Part shown: one piece after another, positions 17,425 to 24,093 of the stretch
How the letters are laid out: the number at the start of each line of letters is the position of its first letter
Numbering within the stretch: the first letter of the stretch is position 1
NCBI GenBank assembly: GCA_002426755.1
Contig: DINI01000028.1
Coordinates: 6,073-62,377, forward strand
Length of the DNA stretch: 56,305 nucleotides
Direction of reading: 5' to 3'
Source of the DNA: Flavobacteriaceae bacterium UBA5544
Lineage (GTDB): Bacteria; Bacteroidota; Bacteroidia; Flavobacteriales; Flavobacteriaceae
The notes under the pieces: model-generated
What the model saw: only the letters and a program-made list of their open reading frames with translations
What the model was told of the DNA's origin: nothing
The model's database searches: none
Position numbers and translations under genes: made by a program

Positions 17425-18225
17425 TTAAGAAGCTTCTTTTTCTTTTTTTCTCCCTATTATAAAATTTAAAAACTCTACAAACAACGAGAATGCAATCGCA
17501 AAGTAGAGGTATCCTTTCGGAATGGCGCCAACAGTATTGCCCAAAAATTCTGTTTCAGAAAGGTGGGCCGCTTCGGTAATCAACATAAAACCTATTAAAA
17601 TCAAAAACGCTAATCCCAATAATTGCAAACTCGGATGGGTGTCAATAAACTTTCGGATGGGGTTGGCAAAACCAATCATAATTCCAATGGAAATAACCAC
17701 AGCAATAATCATCAAAACCAAGTTATAATTGTGATTAGGATGCAAACCGTTAGTCATCCCTACAGCGGTTAATATAGAGTCAATTGAGAAAATAAAATCT
17801 ATGATCATAATCTGAACTACAGCTTGAGACAAGGATTTAATTTTCTTACTTTTTACTTCGTTCTCATCATGTTTTGGCTCTTCAACTTTCTCACGAATTT
17901 CTCGTGTGCTCTTGAAAATCAGGAACAAGCCGCCGCCCAATAGGATTATGCCTTGCCAACTCACGGAGGTTGTCAACCAGCTACTTTCAAAGGTAAAAAA
18001 TGGTTTTTGCAGACCAACCAAAAAAGACACAAAAAAGAGCAATATAATACGCTGTACCATCGCCAAAAGCAATCCAATATTAGTTGCTTTGCTTCTCTGA
18101 TGTTCGGGCAGTTTATTGGCGGCTATAGAGATAAACACAATATTATCGATTCCAAGAATGATCTCAAGAAACGTTAATGTCAAGAGTGCAAAAATCGCAT
18201 CACTGGTGAGTAGGAAATCTAACAT
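17425..18225 (-). CDS. TerC-family integral membrane protein
   Basis: A 266-residue protein with about seven transmembrane segments and the two internally repeated TerC signatures: LEIILGIDNIVFI near residues 20-32 and DFIFSIDSILTAVG near the middle, each with the conserved Asp used for metal handling. A charged loop (EEPKHDENEVKSKK) splits the halves. There is no CBS or CorC domain, so this is the short form. Family members have been linked to manganese efflux and to tellurite resistance; the exact role here is unknown. Its start is one base from the stop of the lipoprotein gene upstream (TGA-T-ATG), so the two are almost certainly co-transcribed. Confidence 0.92.
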   Translation of the reverse strand: MLDFLLTSDAIFALLTLTFLEIILGIDNIVFISIAANKLPEHQRSKATNIGLLLAMVQRIILLFFVSFLVGLQKPFFTFESSWLTTSVSWQGIILLGGGLFLIFKSTREIREKVEEPKHDENEVKSKKIKSLSQAVVQIMIIDFIFSIDSILTAVGMTNGLHPNHNYNLVLMIIAVVISIGIMIGFANPIRKFIDTHPSLQLLGLAFLILIGFMLITEAAHLSETEFLGNTVGAIPKGYLYFAIAFSLFVEFLNFIIGRKKEKEAS

Positions 18226-18226
18226 A

Positions 18227-18613
18227 TCACTTTATTTTACGTGCTGTACCCTTTTCGACACGCTTTTTTTTGTTGGTCGGTGGGACCGCTAGGCTGTATT
18301 CAAAGTTATAGGAATCATCAGTCGTGCTCAATATTTTCATGTGAATGGCTCGCTCTTCAGACTTGCTTTTTGGATTGATTTTTGTCTGGATAAATTCGCA
18401 GTCGTTAATCCAGCGTATGGAAGCAGAATCCACCTTATTTTCGTAATAATCAATATTTAAATCATTGGTTCGGATAAACTTACCTGTTTTCTCCACACCA
18501 TCAATTGTGTAAGTAAAGGAAAAAGTACCAGTTTTAAAGTCTGCGCAGTTGCGTTCCTTTTCGTAACAACTTGTAAATAGTAATAAAATCGATAAGAAAT
18601 AGAGGATTTTCAT
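18227..18613 (-). CDS. Small conserved flavobacterial lipoprotein, function unknown
   Basis: I set the start at Met 18613 (128 residues) because it places a type II signal peptide at the N-terminus: MKILYFLSILLLF followed by lipobox TSC. The frame stays open to 18661, but the extra residues lack signal character. The mature protein is small, hydrophilic and lysine-rich, with a core from about CADFKTGTFSF to the middle of the chain that looks like a short beta-sheet domain. I recall similar proteins in flavobacteria being labelled 'DNA topoisomerase IV' in databases, which nothing in this sequence supports. It is translationally adjacent to terC. Confidence 0.75.
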   Translation of the reverse strand: MKILYFLSILLLFTSCYEKERNCADFKTGTFSFTYTIDGVEKTGKFIRTNDLNIDYYENKVDSASIRWINDCEFIQTKINPKSKSEERAIHMKILSTTDDSYNFEYSLAVPPTNKKKRVEKGTARKIK

Positions 18614-18722
18614 AGTCATGGAATGTACTACAAAATTAGCAAAAGAACTGTGATTTGCCACAGAGCGAAACTAAATTTTCAAAGCACCGAGAATCATGTA
18701 TTTGAAAATATGTAACAATAGT

Positions 18723-19106
18723 TTACAAATGTTCAAAATTCTTGAAAGTACCATCTTTGTAAAAAATCACAATTCGCTCGATGGATTTGTCATGTAAAGC
18801 TTCAATGTTTGAATTTTCGATTTTTGGTTGCGTAATTTCGGTTTTGACAGTTTCGGTTTTGGTTTCTTGTAAAGATGGAGTAGATGGAAAATTTCCTTTT
18901 CCATTTAATAGCCAATACAATTCAACTTCCGGAAATTCGGAAAGAACTTTCAATACAAAATCCAAACTTGGTTTGTTTCGTCCTGACAAAATATGCGAAA
19001 TACTAGAACGCTGTACACCAATTTTTTCAGAGAACGAAGAGGCTGTTTCTCCGTAAAAATCGATGACTTTTTCAAGTCGTTTCGCAAAATCTTCACTGTT
19101 TATCAT
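18723..19106 (-). CDS. XRE-family helix-turn-helix regulator
   Basis: A 127-residue protein with an N-terminal HTH_3 domain (about 5-68). The recognition region is ASSFSEKIGVQRSSISHIL, followed by GRNKPSLDFVLKVL and the LYWLLNGKG motif typical of flavobacterial XRE proteins. The C-terminal half is low complexity (Lys/Thr/Glu), ending in a short conserved piece (IVIFYKDGTFKNFEHL) that may bind a ligand or partner. It is transcribed away from the M14 peptidase gene. The shared intergenic region carries several copies of GTTTACA/TGTAAAC, one directly at the start codon, so autoregulation and control of the neighbour are plausible. Confidence 0.88.
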   Translation of the reverse strand: MINSEDFAKRLEKVIDFYGETASSFSEKIGVQRSSISHILSGRNKPSLDFVLKVLSEFPEVELYWLLNGKGNFPSTPSLQETKTETVKTEITQPKIENSNIEALHDKSIERIVIFYKDGTFKNFEHL

Positions 19107-19137
19107 TGTAAACTTTTATTTGGAGGAATTGATGTTA

Positions 19138-19145
19138 CAAATGTA
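19138..19145 (-). promoter_or_regulatory. Candidate -7 box for the XRE gene
   Basis: CAAATGTA on the plus strand gives TACATTTG on the minus strand, a perfect TAnnTTTG match, 31 bp before the XRE start codon. No clear -33 TTG lies at the usual distance. Confidence 0.45.
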
Positions 19146-19347
19146 AAAATTAATACTAAAACGAATACGTTAATTAACATTAATTCTGAATATAAATTAA
19201 CCTTAAACTTTATGTAAAATACATTAATTATCTGAAATTTAATTACTTAATTTACAATTCTAATTTAAAATTTAATTTTATATGATTGAATGTTTAATGA
19301 GCCATTGGTCTGTTGATTAATGTAAACAAAAAGAGTTCATTTTATTG

Positions 19348-19361
19348 TTTACAATTGTAAA
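19348..19361. promoter_or_regulatory. 14-bp perfect palindrome, probable operator
   Basis: TTTACAATTGTAAA is identical to its reverse complement. It overlaps the candidate -33 region of the M14 peptidase promoter, the expected place for a repressor site. Confidence 0.6.
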
Positions 19362-19381
19362 TTTCTAATTGTTTACATTTG
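19355..19381 (+). promoter_or_regulatory. Candidate promoter of the M14 peptidase gene
   Basis: TTG at 19355-19357, a 16-bp spacer and TACATTTG at 19374-19381 fit the Bacteroidetes TTG / TAnnTTTG pattern, with a slightly short spacer. The -7 box ends 17 bp before the start codon at 19399, implying a very short leader. Confidence 0.55.
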
Positions 19382-19398
19382 TATATCATTCAAACCAC

Positions 19399-20544
19399 AT
19401 GAAATTAGAGTTGCTTAAAAGCCTGTTCCAAAACCATAAAGAGTCGCAACTATTTGGTCGCTATATTTTTTCTGAACACATCTACTCTTTGATGGAAAGA
19501 CATCAGGAACATTTCAAAATAAGATGCATTGGAACATCGGTTTTGGACGAAGATATTCACGTGATCGAAATTGGTAATGGACCTAGAAAGATTTTGATGT
19601 GGTCCCAAATGCACGGAAATGAAACCACTACAACTAAAGCAGTGTTCGATGTATGCAATGTCTTTGCTTTTTCCAAAAATAGCGAGATAAAATTCATCCT
19701 AAACAACTGTACCATCGCAATCATTCCGATGCTGAATCCAGATGGCGCTAAAGCTTATACTCGCGTTAACGCGAATGGAATTGATCTTAATAGGGATGCC
19801 AAAAACCTGTCACAGCCCGAAAGCCAAGTTTTAAGAACATATTTCAATGCTTTCAAGCCAGATTTTTGTTTTAATCTTCACGGACAGCGCACTATTTTTA
19901 GTGCTGGTTATACCAAATATCCAGCTACGGTATCGTTTTTGGCTCCCGCCCAAGACGAACAATGTACTGTGATTGGGACTCGTAAGAAAGCGATGGAAAT
20001 CATCGTGAAAATGAATGAAAATTTACAAATACAAATACCTCGCCAAGTTGGTATTTATGATGACGCTTTCAATCTTAATTGTGTTGGTGACACCTTTCAA
20101 AGTCTTGAGGTGCCTACGGTTTTGTTTGAAGCTGGCCATTACGCCAACGATTATAATAGGGAAGTGGTAAGAGAATTTGTGTTTCAATCTCTGATGGTTG
20201 CAATAGAGTATATCTCCTCACATTCCATTTCAGGTCAATCACACGAACCGTATTTTGATATTCCTCAAAACCAAAAGTTGTTTTATGACATCATTATTAG
20301 AAATGCAAAAGTTAAGAATGAGTCAAAGGATATTGCAATTCAATATGAAGAACGATTATGGAACAAAAAAATAGATTTTGTACCGATTGTTGATAAAATT
20401 TCGGATTTAAAAGATTTTTTTGGGCACAAAGAGTTCAATGCTAATGGCTGTAACGTTTGCACACAAGAAGGGCGAGATATTTATGAAGGATACGAAAACG
20501 TTTTCGTTTTGATAAATAATGAAAAATTGTCAGTCAAACCCTAA
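19399..20544 (+). CDS. M14-family zinc metallopeptidase
   Basis: A 381-residue zinc carboxypeptidase-like enzyme. I chose Met 19399 (MKLELL) because the longer frame would begin inside the promoter. Zinc ligands His72 and Glu75 lie in MHGNE, and the third His161 in FNLHGQ. NPDGAKAYTRVNANGIDLNRD (112-132) is the classic M14 substrate-binding segment with Asn/Arg, and Glu244 in LFEAGHY is the likely general base. No signal peptide, so it is cytosolic, acting on peptides or N-acyl amino acids; M14 relatives include carboxypeptidases and aspartoacylase-like deacylases. The last 100 residues do not belong to the catalytic core. It lies before the lrp gene. Confidence 0.85.
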   Translation: MKLELLKSLFQNHKESQLFGRYIFSEHIYSLMERHQEHFKIRCIGTSVLDEDIHVIEIGNGPRKILMWSQMHGNETTTTKAVFDVCNVFAFSKNSEIKFILNNCTIAIIPMLNPDGAKAYTRVNANGIDLNRDAKNLSQPESQVLRTYFNAFKPDFCFNLHGQRTIFSAGYTKYPATVSFLAPAQDEQCTVIGTRKKAMEIIVKMNENLQIQIPRQVGIYDDAFNLNCVGDTFQSLEVPTVLFEAGHYANDYNREVVREFVFQSLMVAIEYISSHSISGQSHEPYFDIPQNQKLFYDIIIRNAKVKNESKDIAIQYEERLWNKKIDFVPIVDKISDLKDFFGHKEFNANGCNVCTQEGRDIYEGYENVFVLINNEKLSVKP

Positions 20545-20585
20545 ATTTTCTTGGTTTTGATGCTATTTCTTCAAACAATTTCTAC

Positions 20586-20593
20586 TATTTTTG
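20586..20593 (+). promoter_or_regulatory. Candidate -7 box for the Lrp-family gene
   Basis: TATTTTTG is a full TAnnTTTG match 25 bp before the start codon at 20619. A TTG lies upstream but about 26 bp away, longer than usual. Confidence 0.4.
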
Positions 20594-20618
20594 TAAAAAA
20601 TTTAAAGAAATTAAAGTA

Positions 20619-21098
20619 ATGGCAAAGTACAAAATAGACGAAATTGACCACCAAATTTTGGATATGTTAATCGAAAATACTAGAATTCCTTTTACGGACA
20701 TAGCTAAACAGTTGGTAATTTCTGCAGGAACTGTTCATGTGCGTGTGAAGAAAATGGAAGACGCCGGCATTATTCAAGGGTCATCCTTGACATTGGATTA
20801 TAAAAAATTAGGGTATTCGTTTATCGCTTACGTTGGACTTTTTCTAAATAATACCTCACAGACACAATTTGTTTTGGAGCGTATTAACAATATACCGTAC
20901 GTAACTGTAGCACATATCACTACAGGTAAATTCAATATCTTCTGCAAGATACGGGCAAAAAATACCACTCATGCCAAAGAAGTCATTTTTATGTTGGATG
21001 ATATTGAAGGGGTGTACAGAACAGAAACCATGATTTCACTTGAGGAAAGCATCAATGATAAAAAGCGTTTGATGCATACTATCTTCAATGACATGTGA
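20619..21098 (+). CDS. Lrp/AsnC-family transcriptional regulator
   Basis: A 159-residue protein with the standard family layout: N-terminal winged HTH (DEIDHQILDMLIENTRIPFTD opening, VISAGTVHVRVKKMEDAGII recognition region, about residues 5-60) and a C-terminal RAM ligand-binding domain (about 70-150). It should bind DNA as an oligomer and respond to an amino acid. A strong hairpin terminator follows. It is monocistronic, with the proline dehydrogenase and aroB genes nearby, but no target site can be assigned by eye. Confidence 0.93.
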   Translation: MAKYKIDEIDHQILDMLIENTRIPFTDIAKQLVISAGTVHVRVKKMEDAGIIQGSSLTLDYKKLGYSFIAYVGLFLNNTSQTQFVLERINNIPYVTVAHITTGKFNIFCKIRAKNTTHAKEVIFMLDDIEGVYRTETMISLEESINDKKRLMHTIFNDM

Positions 21099-21119
21099 TT
21101 GATAGCAATTAAAGATTTT

Positions 21120-21156
21120 AACCCTTTGTTGATACTTCTGCAAAGGGTTTTTTATT
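21120..21156 (+). terminator. Rho-independent terminator after the Lrp-family gene
   Basis: The perfect 9-bp stem AACCCTTTG / CAAAGGGTT (21120-21128 and 21141-21149) has a 12-base loop and is followed by a T-rich tract. Confidence 0.85.
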
Positions 21157-21193
21157 ATTTTTAATATTCCAAAACCAAAACTCTTTATCAAAG

Positions 21194-21706
21194 ATGACTG
21201 CGAAAGACCTCCATCCGGAAGAATACAATCCATATTACCTTACTTATTTAAAAAAAACTGAAGGTTTGAGCCTTGACAGCTTGGTAGAGAATTTTGATAA
21301 AGTGTTGCAATTTCTTCAAGATATTCCGCAAGATAAACAGGAATACAGATACGCAGAAGGAAAATGGACTATTAAGGAAGTCGTGTTGCATTTAATCGAT
21401 ACAGAACGAATTTTTTCTTATAGAGCCTTGCGCATTGCTCGCCAGGACCAAACTCCTATGCCTGGTTTTGACCAAGATCAATACGTGGCGCCAAGTAAAG
21501 CCAACCACCGTACATTTCAAAGTTTGCTCAAAGAATATATTGCCGTGAAAACTGCCACTATCACATTGTTTGAAAGTTTTGACCAGGAGATGCTTACTCA
21601 AATTGGTACTGCAAGTAATCATCCCATTTCCGTCCGAGCGATGGGTTTTATCATCATGGGGCATGAAAACCATCACTGTGAGATTATAAAGGAAAGGTAT
21701 TTATGA
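21194..21706 (+). CDS. DinB-family four-helix metal-binding protein
   Basis: A 170-residue DinB/YfiT-like protein. The three metal-binding histidine positions are recognisable: HLIDTER near residue 66, and HENHH near residue 157. The N-terminal PEEYNPYYLTYL and EGKWTIKEVVLHLIDTERIF segments are typical of the flavobacterial group. The fold is a four-helix bundle; some family members are thiol-dependent S-transferases, but no reaction can be assigned here. It stands alone between the Lrp terminator and the convergent aroB gene, 8 bp from the aroB stop codon. Confidence 0.88.
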   Translation: MTAKDLHPEEYNPYYLTYLKKTEGLSLDSLVENFDKVLQFLQDIPQDKQEYRYAEGKWTIKEVVLHLIDTERIFSYRALRIARQDQTPMPGFDQDQYVAPSKANHRTFQSLLKEYIAVKTATITLFESFDQEMLTQIGTASNHPISVRAMGFIIMGHENHHCEIIKERYL

Positions 21707-21714
21707 AAATTTAT

Positions 21715-22785
21715 TTAAGGTTTCTCATAATATTGAAAGGCTCTAATAATCAAATCATTATCTACTAAACAATCAATTTTTGGTTTTCCAATGGCTTCCA
21801 ATAATACGAAATTGATATTTCCATGCTCGTTCTTTTTGTCGTACTTTAAAAGTTCGATAATTGGTTTGTAATCTGAAGATTTAATTTCCACACATTTGAA
21901 TAACTTCAAAATGCATGTTTTCATATCCTCTAAGTCGTCTTTTGGTAATTGCAAAAGCTCTAAAGACAAATAGCCTTCCAAGATCATTCCTAAAGCAATT
22001 GCTTCTCCGTGAAGCAATTCTTCCTTTTCTGGATGTCCCAAAAAATAAGACTCAATAGCATGTCCTAGGGTATGTCCAAAATTGAGCGTTTTTCTAATGT
22101 TTTGCTCAAAAGGGTCTTTAGATACAATATTTTTTTTGATCACGACTGACTCATAAATTAGGTCATCCAAATCATTGATTGTTAACGTTGTTATATTGGT
22201 TAATGTTTTCCAATACTTTAAGTCATATATCAAACCATGTTTGAGCATTTCGGCATAGCCTGATCGTAGTTGATTCTGTGGTAAAGTTTCTAAAAATGAT
22301 GTGTCTATCAATACCATTTCCCCAGAATTGATAACCCCAACTTGATTTTTTATTGTTTCTAAATCCACACCCGTTTTCCCTCCAACAGAAGCATCAACCA
22401 TAGACAGCAATGTCGTAGGGACGTTAATGTATGTAATGCCGCGCTTATAAGTTGAAGCTACAAATCCGCCTAAATCCGTTATAACTCCGCCTCCTAAATT
22501 GATCATAAGGCTCTTTCTGTCAGCTCCAAGATCTGACAGTGCATTCCAAACACCTACACATGTTTCAATATTTTTATGTAGCTCTCCAGCTTCAATTTCG
22601 ATGATTTCAAATGCCGTTTCTGTTTCTAGTTTAGACATGAATAGGGGTAGGCAATGATCATGAGTATTGTTATCGACAAGTATAAAGACCTTAGAAAAGC
22701 TTTGCTTTATCAAGTAGGAATTGAGTTGGGTGTAGCATTCATCATTGAAATGAATAGAATAGTTTTTTGTATGTATGGATTTCAT
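21715..22785 (-). CDS. aroB: 3-dehydroquinate synthase
   Basis: Second step of the shikimate pathway: conversion of DAHP to 3-dehydroquinate with NAD and a divalent metal. Conserved features: the NAD-binding LGGGVITDLGGFVAS, DASVGGKTGVD, and the metal ligands in GYAEMLKHGLI (Glu), NFGHTLGHAIE (His) and LLHGEAIALGM (His). I prefer Met 22785 (MKSIHTKNYSIHF), which gives 356 residues, close to the family length; in-frame Mets at 22800 and 22815 are alternatives. It is divergent from the proline dehydrogenase gene and convergent with the dinB-like gene. Confidence 0.96.
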   Translation of the reverse strand: MKSIHTKNYSIHFNDECYTQLNSYLIKQSFSKVFILVDNNTHDHCLPLFMSKLETETAFEIIEIEAGELHKNIETCVGVWNALSDLGADRKSLMINLGGGVITDLGGFVASTYKRGITYINVPTTLLSMVDASVGGKTGVDLETIKNQVGVINSGEMVLIDTSFLETLPQNQLRSGYAEMLKHGLIYDLKYWKTLTNITTLTINDLDDLIYESVVIKKNIVSKDPFEQNIRKTLNFGHTLGHAIESYFLGHPEKEELLHGEAIALGMILEGYLSLELLQLPKDDLEDMKTCILKLFKCVEIKSSDYKPIIELLKYDKKNEHGNINFVLLEAIGKPKIDCLVDNDLIIRAFQYYEKP

Positions 22786-22854
22786 GTGTAAACTTTTCAT
22801 TGTACGAAGCATCAAAATAAGTGGTTTTTACTCAAATAATGGCGAACGAATCCA

Positions 22855-22862
22855 TATTTTTG
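22855..22862 (+). promoter_or_regulatory. Candidate -7 box for proline dehydrogenase
   Basis: TATTTTTG matches TAnnTTTG 16 bp before the start codon at 22879. The surrounding region repeats ATAATGGCgAACGAA upstream of and at the start codon. No -33 TTG is obvious. Confidence 0.4.
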
Positions 22863-22878
22863 TCATTATTTTTTCATA

Positions 22879-24051
22879 ATGGCAAACGAACAACTATTTG
22901 ATAATACAAAAATCGCTTTTCAGTTAAAAAGCGATTCAGAGCTTGAAAGAGCTTATTTTTTGTTTAAGATGATATCACATCAACCCTTGGTACGAATAGG
23001 TACAGCGGCCACTAATTTTGCGTTAAAGGCAAATTTGCCAGTGGAAGGCTTGATACGCTCCACAGTGTTTGATCATTTTTGTGGAGGTGTTAATGAAGAT
23101 GATTGCTTGCCAGTGATTGACAAAATGTACACAAAAGGTGTTTGTTCCGTATTGGATTTTTCTGTTGAAGGCAAGGAAGAAGAGGCGGCTTTTGATGCGG
23201 CGATGCAGAAAACTTTGAAAATCATCAGATTTTCTGATGAAAAAGAAGCGATGCCAATTGCGGTTTTCAAACCAACTGGCTTTGGGCGTTTTCATCTTTA
23301 CCAGAAGAAAGGGGAAGGGAAGGTTTTCACGGAGGCAGAAAGTCAGGAATGGAATAGGGTTTTAGAGCGTTTTGATACGGTTTGCAAGCTGGCGAAAGAA
23401 AAAGATGTCGAAGTTTTGATTGATGGTGAAGAAAGTTGGATGCAAGACGCAGCGGATGACGTATGTGAGGAAATGATGCGTCGCTATAACAAAGATGTCC
23501 CCATTGTTTACAACACATTGCAGCTCTACCGTTGGGATCGTTTGGATTATTTAAAAGGCTTATATGAGCGTGCGAAAAAAGATGGTTTTACCATTGGTGT
23601 GAAAATTGTGCGTGGCGCATATATGGAAAAAGAACGAGATAGAGCAGAAGAGAAGAGATATGATTCCCCCATCTGTGCTACAAAAGAAGCCACCGATATT
23701 AACTTTAATACAACTTTAGAATACATTCTTAATCGATTGGATGTGATTTCTGTTTTTATTGGTACTCATAATGAACAAAGTTGCTATCAGGCTATGGACT
23801 TGATGGAGCAAATGAATGTTGCCAAAAATGATAACCGAGTATGGTTTGGGCAATTGTACGGTATGAGTGACCATATTAGTTTTAATCTGGCCGCTAATGG
23901 CTATAATGTCGCTAAATATGTTCCATTCGGGCCTGTAAAGGACGTGATGCCCTATTTAATACGCCGAGCAGAAGAAAACACTTCAGTGGCGGGACAGACA
24001 AGCAGGGAATTGTCATTATTAAAAGAGGAAAAGCAAAGGCGCAAACTTTAA
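22879..24051 (+). CDS. Proline dehydrogenase
   Basis: Flavoenzyme oxidising proline to pyrroline-5-carboxylate. At 390 residues it is the single-domain form, not the bifunctional PutA. Family motifs: VEVLIDGEESWMQDA, QLYRWDRLDYL, KIVRGAYMEKERDRAE and the C-terminal substrate-binding YVPFGPVKDVMPYLIRRAEENT (the RRxxEN arginine pair for the proline carboxylate). It is a stand-alone gene with its own candidate promoter and a hairpin terminator right after the stop codon. The product would be passed to a separate P5C dehydrogenase not in this window. Confidence 0.95.
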   Translation: MANEQLFDNTKIAFQLKSDSELERAYFLFKMISHQPLVRIGTAATNFALKANLPVEGLIRSTVFDHFCGGVNEDDCLPVIDKMYTKGVCSVLDFSVEGKEEEAAFDAAMQKTLKIIRFSDEKEAMPIAVFKPTGFGRFHLYQKKGEGKVFTEAESQEWNRVLERFDTVCKLAKEKDVEVLIDGEESWMQDAADDVCEEMMRRYNKDVPIVYNTLQLYRWDRLDYLKGLYERAKKDGFTIGVKIVRGAYMEKERDRAEEKRYDSPICATKEATDINFNTTLEYILNRLDVISVFIGTHNEQSCYQAMDLMEQMNVAKNDNRVWFGQLYGMSDHISFNLAANGYNVAKYVPFGPVKDVMPYLIRRAEENTSVAGQTSRELSLLKEEKQRRKL

Positions 24052-24055
24052 AATG

Positions 24056-24090
24056 AAAAACTCCGATGCCTTTAACATCGGAGTTTTTAT
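24056..24090. terminator. Bidirectional terminator between the proline dehydrogenase and wzc-like genes
   Basis: CTCCGATG / CATCGGAG (24061-24068 and 24076-24083) forms a perfect 8-bp stem with a 7-base loop, extended by A's on the left and T's on the right. Both strands give a stem followed by a T tract, so it can end both convergent transcripts. Confidence 0.85.
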
Positions 24091-24093
24091 TTC

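Larger units (their letters stand above)
19107..19398. promoter_or_regulatory. Divergent control region with repeated TGTAAAC/GTTTACA boxes
   Basis: The 292 bp between the XRE gene and the M14 peptidase gene hold TGTAAAC at 19107-19113 and 19321-19327 and GTTTACA at 19347-19353 and 19371-19377. The related TTACAAATGTAA lies at 19136-19147. Candidate promoters on both strands overlap these boxes, which fits operator sites for the neighbouring XRE protein. Confidence 0.55.

Noticed and set aside
18227..18613. Topoisomerase annotation for the small protein
   Set aside because: It is a 128-residue lipoprotein with no topoisomerase motif; I believe the label circulates in databases by error.
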